64,000 bases of DNA, from NCBI RefSeq assembly GCF_003353055.1, contig NZ_QKWJ01000001.1:372213-436212 (forward strand), in the 5' to 3' direction. Origin of the DNA: Cupriavidus lacunae. GTDB lineage: Bacteria; Pseudomonadota; Gammaproteobacteria; Burkholderiales; Burkholderiaceae. Below, one piece after another: positions 17,976 through 28,978 of the stretch. The position numbers were made by a program, and so were the translations under genes. The notes beneath the pieces are model-generated. The model ran no database searches. It saw only the letters and a list, made by a program, of their open reading frames with translations, and was not told where the DNA came from. Positions within the stretch are counted from its first letter, which is position 1, and each line of letters begins with the position of its first letter.

Positions 17976-19904
17976 CTAAGCCGATAGCGTGGCCGGCAGC
18001 ACGCCGCGCAGCGCGTTGACCAGAACGATGGCCTCGGCGCGCGCCAGCATCGCGCGCGTGACTACCGCTTCCTCCACCGTCTCGCCCGGCGCGCCCAGCG
18101 CCGCCCCGCCCTCGTCCAGCACCACCGCGCGCATCACGCCGGGCAGGATGTCGGCCGACAACGGCGGCGTCAGCCAGCGGCCATCGATCCGCACGAAGAC
18201 CGAACTGCGCCCGCCTTCCAGCAGTTCGCCACGCGCGTTGAAGAACAGCCGGTCGAAGCCGCCGGCGCGCTCGGCGGACTGCCAGCCCGCATCGAACACC
18301 GCGCGCGCACTGGTCTTGTGGCGGCGCAGCGGGTCGGCAACGGGCAGCGGTTCCGGGGCGATGTCGATCCCGACCGGCCCCGCCGGCATCGGCGCCACCG
18401 CGCCGCTGGCAAATGCCAGCGTGCCCGCCTTGTCCATGCTCAGGCGCAGGCGCCATGTGCCGGCACCCAGTTGCGCCACTTGTGCGGCTACCGCCGCGCG
18501 CGCCGCATCCATATCGAAGGCAAAGCCGAACGCCTGTGCCGAGGCCCCGATCCGTGCCAGATGCCGCGCCAGGTACAGGCACTTGCCCTCCTGCACGCGC
18601 ATGGTCTCGAACAGTGTGAAGCCGGGATCGTGCCGCGTCAGGAAGCGCGCCTTCCAGCCGCATTCGGCAAACTCCTCCGCCGCCACGCTGTCATGGACGA
18701 TGCCTCCGCCCACGCCCATCTCGCCGGCGCGCAGGCCGCTGGCCGCGGGCGGCGCCAGCACCAGCGTGCGGATCGCCACCGACAGCGCGAACGGGCCTGC
18801 CATGGCATCTGCGGACGGCGCATCGATCCAGCCGATCGCGCCGGTGTACAGCCCGCGCGGCGCGCGCTCCAGTTCGGCAATGATCTGCATGGTGCGCCGC
18901 TTGGGCGCGCCGGTGATCGAGCCGCACGGGAACAGCGCCGCCATCAGCGCGCCAAAGCCGGTGCCGGGCCGCGCGGTCGCGGTCACGGTGGAAGTCATCT
19001 GCAGCACCGCGCCGAACGGCTGCACCGCAAAGCGCTCGGGCACCGCCACGCTGCCGGGCTGCGCGACGCGGCCCAGGTCGTTGCGCAGCAGGTCGACGAT
19101 CATCACGTTCTCGGCGCGGTTCTTGGCATCGGCGGCCAGCGCGGCAGCGGCCTGCGCATCGCGCGCGGCGTCGCCGGAGCGCGGCGCGGTGCCCTTCATC
19201 GGCCGCGTCAGCAAATGGCCGTGGCCGTCGTGGCGCACGAACAGCTCGGGCGACAGCGACAGCACCGTGGCGCCATCCGGCAGGCTCGCGAGCACGCCAT
19301 AGGGCACCGGCTGCGCGGCGCGCAGCGCGGCGTACAGCGCGACCGGATCGCCAAACGCGCCGAAGCGCAGGCGCTGGGTGTAGTTGACCTGGTAGGTGTC
19401 GCCGGCCTCGATCCACTGGTGGATGCGGGCGATGGCGTCATCGAAGGCTGCGCGGGAGGTGTCGGATGTGACATCCATCAGGCCTGCGGGCTTCGGGTCT
19501 GCCCTGGACTGCAGCCACGCCGTGACCCCGGCGGCATCGAGCCGGCGCAGGTCACGGAACCACAGCAGGCGCAGCGCGCCGTCGTGGAACGGCATGGCGT
19601 TGCCGGTATGCACCGGGGCATCGACCAGCGCGCCGCCGAATTCGTAGGGGGTGAACAAGGTCGCATGCCAGCCCCGGCGCCAGCCGTCGGCGAGCATCGT
19701 GTCGAGCTGCGCGATATCGCTGCCGGCGGGCAACACGTCTGCGCGGATGAAGCCGGTGTAGAGGCGTGATGCGGCTTGCGCCGCCGGGGCCGTGGCGTCG
19801 TCAAGCAGAACGAAGACGTCTCCTCCCCCTGGCTGGATGCTCCCCTCTCCCGCATGCGGAAGAGGGGCCGGGGGTGAGGGCGGGGGCTGGATGCTGGCTA
19901 CCAC
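17976..19904 (-). CDS. pabBC: Fused aminodeoxychorismate synthase component I / 4-amino-4-deoxychorismate lyase (PabB-PabC)
   Basis: A bifunctional p-aminobenzoate enzyme of up to ~642 residues. The N-terminal half is chorismate-utilising PabB (QVNYTQRLRF, SPELFVRHDG, RPMKGTAPR, ENVMIVDLLRNDLGRV, FPCGSITGAPKRRTM, VGGGIVHDS). The C-terminal ~200 residues are a PabC-like PLP aminodeoxychorismate lyase (TLFETMRV, KTSARAVFDAG, GELLEGGRSSVFVRI, ILPGVMRAVVL). Together with a PabA subunit from elsewhere this yields PABA for folate. The start is uncertain: GTG 19904 is an in-frame choice downstream of the dnaJ terminator, but the next ~25 codons translate a palindromic repeat (19840-19885), so true protein may begin near 19820. 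It faces tupC tail to tail. Confidence 0.85.
   Translation of the reverse strand: MVASIQPPPSPPAPLPHAGEGSIQPGGGDVFVLLDDATAPAAQAASRLYTGFIRADVLPAGSDIAQLDTMLADGWRRGWHATLFTPYEFGGALVDAPVHTGNAMPFHDGALRLLWFRDLRRLDAAGVTAWLQSRADPKPAGLMDVTSDTSRAAFDDAIARIHQWIEAGDTYQVNYTQRLRFGAFGDPVALYAALRAAQPVPYGVLASLPDGATVLSLSPELFVRHDGHGHLLTRPMKGTAPRSGDAARDAQAAAALAADAKNRAENVMIVDLLRNDLGRVAQPGSVAVPERFAVQPFGAVLQMTSTVTATARPGTGFGALMAALFPCGSITGAPKRRTMQIIAELERAPRGLYTGAIGWIDAPSADAMAGPFALSVAIRTLVLAPPAASGLRAGEMGVGGGIVHDSVAAEEFAECGWKARFLTRHDPGFTLFETMRVQEGKCLYLARHLARIGASAQAFGFAFDMDAARAAVAAQVAQLGAGTWRLRLSMDKAGTLAFASGAVAPMPAGPVGIDIAPEPLPVADPLRRHKTSARAVFDAGWQSAERAGGFDRLFFNARGELLEGGRSSVFVRIDGRWLTPPLSADILPGVMRAVVLDEGGAALGAPGETVEEAVVTRAMLARAEAIVLVNALRGVLPATLSA
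19840..19885. repeat. CCCTCTCCC-type palindromic repeat (REP-like), short copy
   Basis: CTCCCCTCTCCCGC-AT-GCGGAAGAGGGG plus a GGGGGTGAGGG tail matches the repeat units at 32350-32471 and 39228-39352. This copy lies within the 5' region of pabBC and is read in frame there as a proline-rich segment ending PHAGEGS. Confidence 0.7.
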
Positions 19905-19968
19905 GGGGAAAATCGTCAGAAAAGAAGCGGCGGGGACAACCCTGGCATTATCGCGCGCCAAAAACAAG

Positions 19969-19997
19969 ACCGGCCACGCTCGCACGTGGCCGGTCCG
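19969..19997 (-). terminator. Rho-independent terminator of dnaK-dnaJ
   Basis: On the minus strand GACCGGCCACG-TGCGAGCG-TGGCCGGTC forms a long GC stem followed at once by TTGTTTTT, a textbook intrinsic terminator. It begins 16 bases after the dnaJ stop and separates the heat-shock genes from pabBC. Confidence 0.85.
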
Positions 19998-20012
19998 ATA
20001 CTGCAAACCCGG

Positions 20013-21149
20013 TCAGCTGAAGAAGCTCTTCACCTTGTCCAGCCAGGATTGCTCCTGCGGGCTGTGGCGCGAGCCGCCCTCATGCACCGAGCGGTCGAAC
20101 TGGCGCAGCATTTCCTTCTGCGCCTCGGTCAGCTTGACCGGCGTCTCCACGTTCACATGCACGTAGAGGTCGCCCGGATAGCCGGAGCGCACGCCCTTGA
20201 TGCCCTTGCCGCGCAGGCGGAAGGTCTTGCCGGACTGGGTGGCTTCAGGCACCGGGAAGGTGGCCTTGCCGCTCAGCGTCGGCACTTCCAGGTCGCCGCC
20301 CAGCGCCGCGGTGGCGAACGAGATCGGCATCTGGCAGTGCAGGTCGTCGCCGTCGCGCTCGAACATCGGGTGCGCCTTGATGTGGACTTCCACATACAGG
20401 TCGCCCGGGGGGCCGCCGTTGATGCCCGGCTCGCCGTTGCCCGACGAGCGGATGCGCATGCCTTCGTCGATGCCGGCCGGAATCTTCACTTCCAGCGTCT
20501 TCTGCGACTTCAGCTTGCCCTGGCCGTGGCACTTGGTGCAGGGCTTGGGGATGAACTTGCCGCTGCCGTGGCACTTCGGGCAGGTCTGCTGCATGCTGAA
20601 GAAGCCCTGCGACACGCGCACCTGGCCGGCGCCGTGGCAGGTCGGGCAGGTTTCCACGCTCGAGCCCGGTTCGGCGCCATTGCCGTGGCAGTGGTCGCAA
20701 TCGTCCCAGTGCGGCACGCGGATCTGCGCTTCGTGGCCGTGAGCGGCCTGCTCCAGCGAGATTTCCATGCTGTAGCGCAGGTCGGCGCCGCGGTAGGCCT
20801 GCGGGCCGCCGCCACCGCGGCGGCCACCGGCCTGCTGGCCGAAGATGTCGCCGAAGATGTCGCCGAAGGCCTCGGCAAAGCCGCCGTAGCCCTGGCCGCC
20901 GCCGAAGCCGCCAGCCATGTTCGGATCCACGCCGGCGTGGCCATACTGGTCGTAGGCTGCCTTCTTCTCGGCGTCGGAAAGCATCTCGTAGGCCTCTTTG
21001 ACCTCCTTGAATTTTTCCTCGGATTCCTTGCTGTCCGGATTGCGGTCCGGGTGGTACTTCATCGCGAGCTTGCGATAAGCCTTCTTGATCTCGTCGTCGC
21101 TCGCGTTCTTGCCTACCCCGAGCACTTCGTAGTAGTCACGTTTTGCCAT
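20013..21149 (-). CDS. dnaJ: Chaperone protein DnaJ (Hsp40)
   Basis: A 378-residue type I Hsp40, the cochaperone that delivers clients to DnaK and stimulates its ATPase. In order: J domain with the HPD motif (KYHPDRNP, residues 32-39), a Gly/Phe-rich linker (~75-115), four zinc-finger repeats [24 protein letters not shown] and CTKCHGQG (~145-210), then the beta-sandwich substrate domains. ATG 21149 follows GGTAAGAGCC, a weak SD. It lies 155 bases after dnaK on the same strand and is presumably co-transcribed with it. Confidence 0.97.
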   Translation of the reverse strand: MAKRDYYEVLGVGKNASDDEIKKAYRKLAMKYHPDRNPDSKESEEKFKEVKEAYEMLSDAEKKAAYDQYGHAGVDPNMAGGFGGGQGYGGFAEAFGDIFGDIFGQQAGGRRGGGGPQAYRGADLRYSMEISLEQAAHGHEAQIRVPHWDDCDHCHGNGAEPGSSVETCPTCHGAGQVRVSQGFFSMQQTCPKCHGSGKFIPKPCTKCHGQGKLKSQKTLEVKIPAGIDEGMRIRSSGNGEPGINGGPPGDLYVEVHIKAHPMFERDGDDLHCQMPISFATAALGGDLEVPTLSGKATFPVPEATQSGKTFRLRGKGIKGVRSGYPGDLYVHVNVETPVKLTEAQKEMLRQFDRSVHEGGSRHSPQEQSWLDKVKSFFS

Positions 21150-21304
21150 GGTGGCTCTTACCTGATTGGCCTGGCATGCGCGTCCGGCGCAGGCCTGGCG
21201 AATAGCAAAAAAGCCGAGCGAGGCATCCGACGGTGGTTACCCACCTGGTCCGATGTCCGTCGCCCGGCGTCGGGGGAGGCGGAGATCACTCTCCGCCGGC
21301 CCGA

Positions 21305-23251
<1,947 letters not shown>

Positions 23252-23306
23252 TATTCTCTCCTCTTGAGCCTCGCTATCCGCGCGGCTGCAATTCAACCTG
23301 AGGCCG

Positions 23307-23334
23307 AAATGTGGCCGTCCGGGGGCTTTTCAAG
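23307..23334 (-). promoter_or_regulatory. Sigma-32 (heat-shock) type promoter of dnaK
   Basis: Minus strand CTTGAAA (23334-23328) is a perfect sigma-32 -35 box. Thirteen bases later CCACATTT (23314-23307) resembles the CCCCATNT -10 box. Expected start point is ~45 bases before the dnaK ATG. No CIRCE (HrcA) inverted repeat was seen in this leader, so control by RpoH is the simplest reading. Confidence 0.65.
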
Positions 23335-23451
23335 GGCAGAACCGGCAAATCCGAGTAATTTTCTCGGTTTCTCGCCCTTCTCAACGGCATCCGCCGCCGG
23401 GGCTTGAGCCGCCGGCGCCGCCTGGCCACCGAAAGTGGCCCATTCAATACC

Positions 23452-24006
23452 TCAGGACGCGTCGCGATCGCGCTGCCACAGTACGTCCGAAGCGCCGCCC
23501 GCCCGGTTCAGCACCCGCGCCAGCACGAACATCAGGTCGGAGAGCCGGTTCAGGTACTGGCGCGGCGCCTCGTTCAGCGCCTCGGCCGCGCCGAGCGCCA
23601 CCAGCGCGCGCTCGGCGCGCCGGCACACGGTACGGCAGACATGGGCCTGCGCCGCGGCGCGGCTGCCGCCGGGCAGGATGAATTCGGCCAGCCGCGGCAG
23701 GTTGGCGTTGTAGTCCGCCAGCCAGGTGTCGAGCTGCGCCACCTGCTCGGGCTTGAGCAAGGTGTAGCCCGGGATGGAGAGCTCGCCACCCAGGTCGAAC
23801 AGGTCGTGCTGGATATGCAGCAGCGCGGCGCGCACGTCCTCGGGCAGGTCCTCGGTCAGCAGCACCCCGACGTGGCAGTTCAGCTCGTCGACGTCGCCGA
23901 TGGCGGCGATGCGCAGGCTGTCCTTGCCGGTGCGGCTGCCGTCGCCCAGGCCGGTGGTGCCGGCGTCGCCGGTGCGGGTCGCAATCTTGGACAGGCGGTT
24001 GCCCAT
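23452..24006 (-). CDS. Cob(I)alamin adenosyltransferase, PduO type
   Basis: A 184-residue ATP:corrinoid adenosyltransferase that makes adenosylcobalamin. ATG 24006 (MGNRLSKIATRTGDAGTTGLGDGSR) is preferred to the longer frame because CGAGGAGA precedes it. The PduO-type ATP-binding pattern TRTGDAGTTGLGDGSR is complete, and the LPGGSRAAAQAHVCRTVCRRAER and RLSDLMFVLAR helices are typical. No other B12 genes adjoin. A GGCCAC-TTTCG-GTGGCC hairpin follows the stop at 23424-23440. Confidence 0.92.
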   Translation of the reverse strand: MGNRLSKIATRTGDAGTTGLGDGSRTGKDSLRIAAIGDVDELNCHVGVLLTEDLPEDVRAALLHIQHDLFDLGGELSIPGYTLLKPEQVAQLDTWLADYNANLPRLAEFILPGGSRAAAQAHVCRTVCRRAERALVALGAAEALNEAPRQYLNRLSDLMFVLARVLNRAGGASDVLWQRDRDAS

Positions 24007-24327
24007 GCCGGTCTCCTCGTAAGCGTGTTGGCAAGCGTTTGCTCGTGGTCCGCCCCGCAATGCGAAGCGCCAGGGGGAAAGGCGCATTATCGCGCCGGAG
24101 CGTGCCGGCGGGCCACGCCCTTGTGTGTTGGCGCTGGCTGTGCGGCTATCGGCCAGTACCTGCCGGCCGCCAGCCGGCCAGGGTGCATGAACCGCCGCGC
24201 GGCGTAGAATGCCGGTATCCCCCTTTCATCGTCCATTCGATCACCGGGTCGCGCCCCCTGCCAGCCATTCCGGAGCTTGCCCCGGACTGCACAGCACCAC
24301 CATCGCGCCGACCCGCCGGAGACCCGC
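24007..24327. other. Divergent intergenic region between adenosyltransferase and D-lactate dehydrogenase genes
   Basis: No gene seen. It must hold promoters for both flanking genes. On the plus strand a -10-like TAGAAT lies at 24205-24210; on the minus strand GATAAT lies within the palindrome-like GGCGCGATAATGCGCC near 24083-24098. No good -35 partners were identified. Confidence 0.4.
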
Positions 24328-25758
24328 ATGAACCACCCCACGCCGCCCGCCACGCTCGCCCGCCGTCCGCTGCCGCCCGCCTTCAGCGAAGCCCTTGCAG
24401 CACGCTTCGGCGAGCGCTTCACCACCTCCGCCGGCGTGCGCGAGCACCACGGCCGCGACGAATCCCCGTTCCCGCCGGCGCTGCCCGATGCCGTGGTCTT
24501 TGCCCACAGCACCGAGGAAGTGGCCGCGGTGGCGCGGCTGTGCAACCAGCATGGCGTGCCGCTGATCCCTTACGGCGCCGGCTCGTCGCTGGAAGGCCAC
24601 CTGCTGGCCGTGGCCGGCGGCGTCAGCCTGGACCTGTCGCAGATGAACAAGGTCCTGGCAGTGCAGCCCGAGGACCTGACCGTGACGGTGCAGCCCGGCG
24701 TCACGCGCAAGCAGCTGAACCAGGAAATCAAGGACACCGGCCTGTTCTTCCCGATCGACCCGGGCGCCGATGCCTCGCTGGGCGGCATGTGCGCCACGCG
24801 CGCCTCGGGGACCAACGCGGTGCGCTACGGCACCATGCGCGAGAACGTGCTGGCGCTGACGGTGGTGACCGCCGACGGCCGCGTGGTCCGCACCGGCACG
24901 CAGGCGCGCAAGTCGTCGGCGGGCTATGACCTGACCCGGCTTTTTATCGGCAGCGAAGGCACGCTGGGCATCATCACCGAGGTGACGGTGCGCCTCTACC
25001 CGCAGCCGGAGGCGATCTCCGCCGCGGTGTGCGCCTTCTCCAGCATGGGCAGCGCGGTGCAGGCGGTGATCCAGACCATCCAGCTGGGCGTGCCGGTGGC
25101 GCGGGTGGAGTTTGTCGATGCGCTGGCGATCCGCGCCATCAACCGCCACGACAGCCTGACCCTGCCCGAGACCCCGCACCTGTTCTTCGAATTCCACGGC
25201 ACCGAGGCCGGCGTGCGCGAGCAGGCCGAGACCGTGCAGCAGATCACCGCCGAGCACGGCGGCCAGGGCTTCGAGTGGGCCACGCGCCCGGAAGACCGCA
25301 GCCGGCTGTGGAACGCGCGCCATACCGCGTACTTCGCCATGCTGCAGCTCAAGCCGGGCTGCAAGTCGGTGACCACCGACGTGTGCGTGCCGATCTCGCG
25401 CCTGGCCGACTGCGTCACCGAGACTGAGAAGGACCTGAACGCCTCGGCGCTGCCCTGCCCCATCGTCGGCCATGTCGGCGACGGCAACTTCCACGTGGCG
25501 ATCCTGATCGACCCCGACAAGCCCGAGGAAATGGCCGAGGCCGAGGCCATCAACCAGCGCATCGTCGAACGCGCGCTGGCGATGGGCGGCACCTGCACCG
25601 GCGAGCACGGCGTGGGCCTGCACAAGCAGCGCTTCCTGGTGGAAGAGCACGGCGAGGACGCGCTCGACCTGATGCGCGCGATCAAGGACGCGCTGGACCC
25701 CAACCACATCCTGAACCCGGGCAAGATCTTCAGCGCCACGCGCGCCAGCTCTCAGTAA
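24328..25758 (+). CDS. FAD-binding oxidase, D-lactate dehydrogenase (cytochrome) type
   Basis: A 476-residue flavoprotein of the FAD-linked oxidase C family. ATG 24328 follows GGAGA; the 17 residues upstream are discarded. The PCMH-type FAD domain shows PYGAGSSLEGHL and DPGADASLGGMCATRASGTNAVRYGTM split motifs; the C-terminal domain ends with GHVGDGNFHVAIL and TGEHGVGLHKQ, which hold the metal and flavin contacts. It likely oxidises D-lactate or a related 2-hydroxy acid into the respiratory chain. The LysR gene 14 bases downstream may belong to the same transcript. Confidence 0.85.
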   Translation: MNHPTPPATLARRPLPPAFSEALAARFGERFTTSAGVREHHGRDESPFPPALPDAVVFAHSTEEVAAVARLCNQHGVPLIPYGAGSSLEGHLLAVAGGVSLDLSQMNKVLAVQPEDLTVTVQPGVTRKQLNQEIKDTGLFFPIDPGADASLGGMCATRASGTNAVRYGTMRENVLALTVVTADGRVVRTGTQARKSSAGYDLTRLFIGSEGTLGIITEVTVRLYPQPEAISAAVCAFSSMGSAVQAVIQTIQLGVPVARVEFVDALAIRAINRHDSLTLPETPHLFFEFHGTEAGVREQAETVQQITAEHGGQGFEWATRPEDRSRLWNARHTAYFAMLQLKPGCKSVTTDVCVPISRLADCVTETEKDLNASALPCPIVGHVGDGNFHVAILIDPDKPEEMAEAEAINQRIVERALAMGGTCTGEHGVGLHKQRFLVEEHGEDALDLMRAIKDALDPNHILNPGKIFSATRASSQ

Positions 25759-25772
25759 GGCGCGCCGGGTCG

Positions 25773-26663
25773 ATGGCCTCCATGTTCAACCGCGTCCCGC
25801 CGCTGCACCTCCTGATCGCCTTCGAGGCGGCGGCGCGCCTGGGCAGCTTCGCGCGTGCGGCCGAAGAACTGTCGGTCACGCCCAGCGCGGTCTCGCACCG
25901 CATCAAGAACCTCGAGGAGCTGTGGGGCGAAGACCTGTTCGTGCGCGCCAACGCGGCGCTGCGGCTGACCGCCGCCGGCACGCGCTACCTGCGCAATGTG
26001 CAGGACGCGCTCAAGTCGCTCAACGAGCTGGCGCGGCCCGAGTACAACAAGCTGCGCACCCGGCTGCGCGTGGCGATCCCGCCGACTTTCGGGCGCCAGC
26101 ACCTGGTGCCGCGCCTGCCCGAGTTCGGCGCGCTGTATCCGCATATCGACCTCGAGCTGCACCTGGCGATCCCGTTCCTGGACGTCAAGGCCGAAGACAC
26201 CGATGTCGAGATCCGCTACGGCACCGGCCGCTACCCCGACCTGAAGACCACCCGGCTGCTGGTCGAGCCGGTATTCCCGGCGTGCGGGCGCGAATACTAC
26301 GAGCGCGTCAACGGCCGCGCCATCACCAAACCTGAGCACCTGCACGGCCTGGTGCTGCTGCGCAGCCCGCTGGAGCCGTGGAAGCCGTGGTTCGAGACCG
26401 CCGGGCTGGACTGGCCCGAGCCCCAGACCGGGCCGCAGTTCAACGACATCGGCCTGATGCTGGAGGCGATCGCCTCCAACCAGGGCGTGGCGCTGGTGCG
26501 CCAGCGCATGGCGCGGCACTGGCTGTCGCTGGGGCAGATGGTGCGGCTGCTCGATGTGGAGTCGGTATCGCCGCACGGCTACTACATCGTCGAGCGCGAA
26601 CAGGCCCCGCTCAAGCCCGAGGCGCGCTATTTCGTCGACTGGCTGCTGGGCCTGGACTGGTAG
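25773..26663 (+). CDS. LysR family transcriptional regulator (GcvA-like)
   Basis: A 296-residue LysR protein. The winged helix is at residues ~8-65 (LLIAFEAAARLGSFARAAEELSVTPSAVSHRI), the effector domain at ~95-290. It resembles GcvA/AmpR-type regulators in the PPLHLLIAFEAAARLGSF opening. ATG 25773 and ATG 25782 are both possible. It is co-directional with the upstream dehydrogenase rather than divergent, so its targets are unclear. Confidence 0.87.
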   Translation: MASMFNRVPPLHLLIAFEAAARLGSFARAAEELSVTPSAVSHRIKNLEELWGEDLFVRANAALRLTAAGTRYLRNVQDALKSLNELARPEYNKLRTRLRVAIPPTFGRQHLVPRLPEFGALYPHIDLELHLAIPFLDVKAEDTDVEIRYGTGRYPDLKTTRLLVEPVFPACGREYYERVNGRAITKPEHLHGLVLLRSPLEPWKPWFETAGLDWPEPQTGPQFNDIGLMLEAIASNQGVALVRQRMARHWLSLGQMVRLLDVESVSPHGYYIVEREQAPLKPEARYFVDWLLGLDW

Positions 26664-26674
26664 GAGACCCGCCC

Positions 26675-27193
26675 ATGGAAATCCGTCTGCTGACCCCCGC
26701 CGATGCCGTTGCCTTCCAGGCGCTGCGGCTCGAAGGTTTGGCCGAAGCGCCGGAAGCCTTCGCCGCCAGCCTGGAGGAAGAACAGGACCTGTCGCCGGAA
26801 GCCGTCGCCGGCCGCCTGGGCGCGACCGAGGACAAAGCCGTGTTTGGCGCCTTTGAGGGTACCGCCCTGGCCGGCGTCGTCGGGGTGATGCGTGAGGAAA
26901 AGCGCAAGCACCGGCACAAGGCCTTTATCTGGGGCATGTACGTGGCCCCGGGCTGGCGCGACTGCAAGCTCGGCCGCGCGCTGATGGACTGCGCCATGGC
27001 GCAGGCCGCCGCCATGCCTGGCGTGCGCCAGGTGACGCTGTGCGTCAATGCCGGCAGCGCGGGCGCGGTGCGGCTGTATGAGTCGCTCGGCTTCGTGCGT
27101 ACCGGGCTGGAGCCGGATGCGCTGTACGTCGCGCCGCACTTCCACGACAAGCTCGACATGGTCTGCTTCCTGCCGCAGCCGCCGGCACGCTGA
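26675..27193 (+). CDS. GNAT family N-acetyltransferase
   Basis: A 172-residue GNAT protein starting at ATG 26675, preceded by TAGGAGA, which also carries the LysR stop. The fold shows MYVAPGWRDCKLGRALMDCAM (the acetyl-CoA loop, diverged from the usual RGxGxG) and a C-terminal NAGSAGAVRLYESLGFVRTG typical of GNAT strand 6-7. The substrate is unknown. It is 11 bases after the LysR gene and likely co-transcribed. Confidence 0.82.
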   Translation: MEIRLLTPADAVAFQALRLEGLAEAPEAFAASLEEEQDLSPEAVAGRLGATEDKAVFGAFEGTALAGVVGVMREEKRKHRHKAFIWGMYVAPGWRDCKLGRALMDCAMAQAAAMPGVRQVTLCVNAGSAGAVRLYESLGFVRTGLEPDALYVAPHFHDKLDMVCFLPQPPAR

Positions 27194-27455
27194 GCCCCCG
27201 GACCCACGCGCGGGCCGCCTTCCCTGCCCGCGCAAGGCGGTGCTACGCTGGACTTGCGGCCATTGCGCGCAACGGCTGGCGACGCAGCATGATGAGCATT
27301 TTTGATGGGCCTGCCATGCGGAATTCACGTCCTGCGTGGTGCCCGCGCCAGTTGCCCTGCGCTATAGTCACCCGTCCCCCGCGGCAGGCCCTGCACCGCC
27401 GCGACCGGCAGGCCGCGCACCGGCCGCCATCCCGGAGACCCCACAGGAGTCGCTC

Positions 27456-28970
27456 ATGAATGCCCCGCACGAAGCCCAAACCATCGCCACCGGCAGTGCC
27501 CGGGCCGCGGCCGAAGGCCGCCGCAGCGCGCTGCTGGCCGGCCTGGCGCAGATCCTGCCGGACGCCGCGGTGCTGAGCAAGCCGGAAGACACCGTCCCCT
27601 ATGAATGCGACGGCCTGGCCGCGTACCGCCAGGTGCCGATGGCCGTGGCCCTGCCCGACACCGAGGAACAGGTCTGCGCCATTCTGCGGCTGTGCCACAA
27701 GCTGGGCGTGCCGGTAGTGCCGCGCGGCGCCGGCACCAGCCTGTCGGGCGGCGCCATGCCGATCGCCGAGGGCCTGGTGCTGTCGCTGGCCAAGTTCAAG
27801 CGCATCCTGTCGGTCGATCCGTACTCGCGCACCGCGGTGGTCCAGCCGGGCGTGCGCAACCTGGCGATTTCCGATGCCGCCGCGCCCCACAACCTGTACT
27901 ACGCGCCGGACCCCTCGTCGCAGATCGCCTGCACCATCGGCGGCAACGTCAGCGAGAACTCCGGCGGCGTGCACTGCCTGAAGTACGGCCTGACCGTGCA
28001 CAACGTGCTGCGCGTGCGCGCGGTGACGATGGAGGGCGAGGTGGTGGTATTCGGCTCCGAGGCCCCCGACTCGCCGGGCCTGGACCTGCTGGCCGTGCTG
28101 ATCGGCTCCGAGGGCATGCTCGCCGTGGTCACCGAAGTCACGGTGCGCCTGATCCCCAAGCCGCAGCTGGCGCAGGTGATCATGGCCTGCTTCGACGATG
28201 TCGAGAAAGGCGGCAACGCGGTGGCGGACGTGATCGCCGCCGGCATCATCCCGGCCGGGCTGGAAATGATGGACAAGCCCGCCACCGTCGCGGTCGAACA
28301 GTTCGTGCATGCGGGCTATGACCTGGACGCGGCCGCCATCCTGCTGTGCGAATCGGACGGCACCCCCGAAGAAGTGGCCGAGGAGATCGAGCGCATGAGC
28401 GCGGTGCTGACGGCATCGGGCTGCACCCGCATCGTGGTCTCGCAGAACGAGGCCGAGCGCCTGCGCTTCTGGAGCGGGCGCAAGAACGCCTTCCCGGCGG
28501 CCGGGCGGATCTCGCCGGACTACTACTGCATGGACGGCACCATCCCGCGCAAGCATATCGGCACGCTGCTCAAGCGCATCGAGGCCATGGAAGGCAAGTA
28601 CGGCCTGCGCTGCATCAACGTGTTCCATGCCGGCGACGGCAACATGCACCCGCTGGTGCTGTTCGATGGCGCCGACCAGGACGAATGGCACCGCGCCGAG
28701 CTGTTCGGCGCCGACATCCTCGAAACGTGCGTGGAGCTGGGCGGCACCGTCACCGGCGAGCACGGCGTGGGCGTGGAGAAGCTCAACTCGATGTGCGTGC
28801 AGTTCTCGCCCGCCGAGCGCGAGGCCTTCTTCGGCGTCAAGGCCGCCTTCGATCCGGCGCGCTTGCTCAACCCGGACAAGGCCATCCCCACGCTGGCGCG
28901 CTGCGCCGAGTACGGCAAGATGCACGTGAAGAAGGGCCTGCTGCCGCATCCCGAGCTGCCGCGCTTCTGA
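27456..28970 (+). CDS. glcD: Glycolate oxidase subunit GlcD (FAD-linked)
   Basis: A 504-residue FAD subunit of the membrane-associated glycolate dehydrogenase that converts glycolate to glyoxylate. ATG 27456 is used (AGGAG 9 bases before); the long upstream frame lacks protein character. FAD motifs: PRGAGTSLSGGAMP and GNVSENSGGVHCLKYGLT; C-terminal FHAGDGNMHPLVLF and GEHGVGVEKL. glcE and glcF follow, but an ion-channel gene lies in between. Confidence 0.92.
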   Translation: MNAPHEAQTIATGSARAAAEGRRSALLAGLAQILPDAAVLSKPEDTVPYECDGLAAYRQVPMAVALPDTEEQVCAILRLCHKLGVPVVPRGAGTSLSGGAMPIAEGLVLSLAKFKRILSVDPYSRTAVVQPGVRNLAISDAAAPHNLYYAPDPSSQIACTIGGNVSENSGGVHCLKYGLTVHNVLRVRAVTMEGEVVVFGSEAPDSPGLDLLAVLIGSEGMLAVVTEVTVRLIPKPQLAQVIMACFDDVEKGGNAVADVIAAGIIPAGLEMMDKPATVAVEQFVHAGYDLDAAAILLCESDGTPEEVAEEIERMSAVLTASGCTRIVVSQNEAERLRFWSGRKNAFPAAGRISPDYYCMDGTIPRKHIGTLLKRIEAMEGKYGLRCINVFHAGDGNMHPLVLFDGADQDEWHRAELFGADILETCVELGGTVTGEHGVGVEKLNSMCVQFSPAEREAFFGVKAAFDPARLLNPDKAIPTLARCAEYGKMHVKKGLLPHPELPRF

Positions 28971-28978
28971 GCCACGCC

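Noticed and set aside
21150..21304. Possible terminator between dnaK and dnaJ
   Set aside because: Only a 5-pair GGTGG-GTAA-CCACC stem plus a T run with a 3-pair stem was found; too weak to claim, and the two genes are probably one transcript.
23424..23440. GGCCAC-TTTCG-GTGGCC as terminator of the adenosyltransferase gene
   Set aside because: A six-pair stem without T run; mentioned with the gene but not claimed as a terminator.
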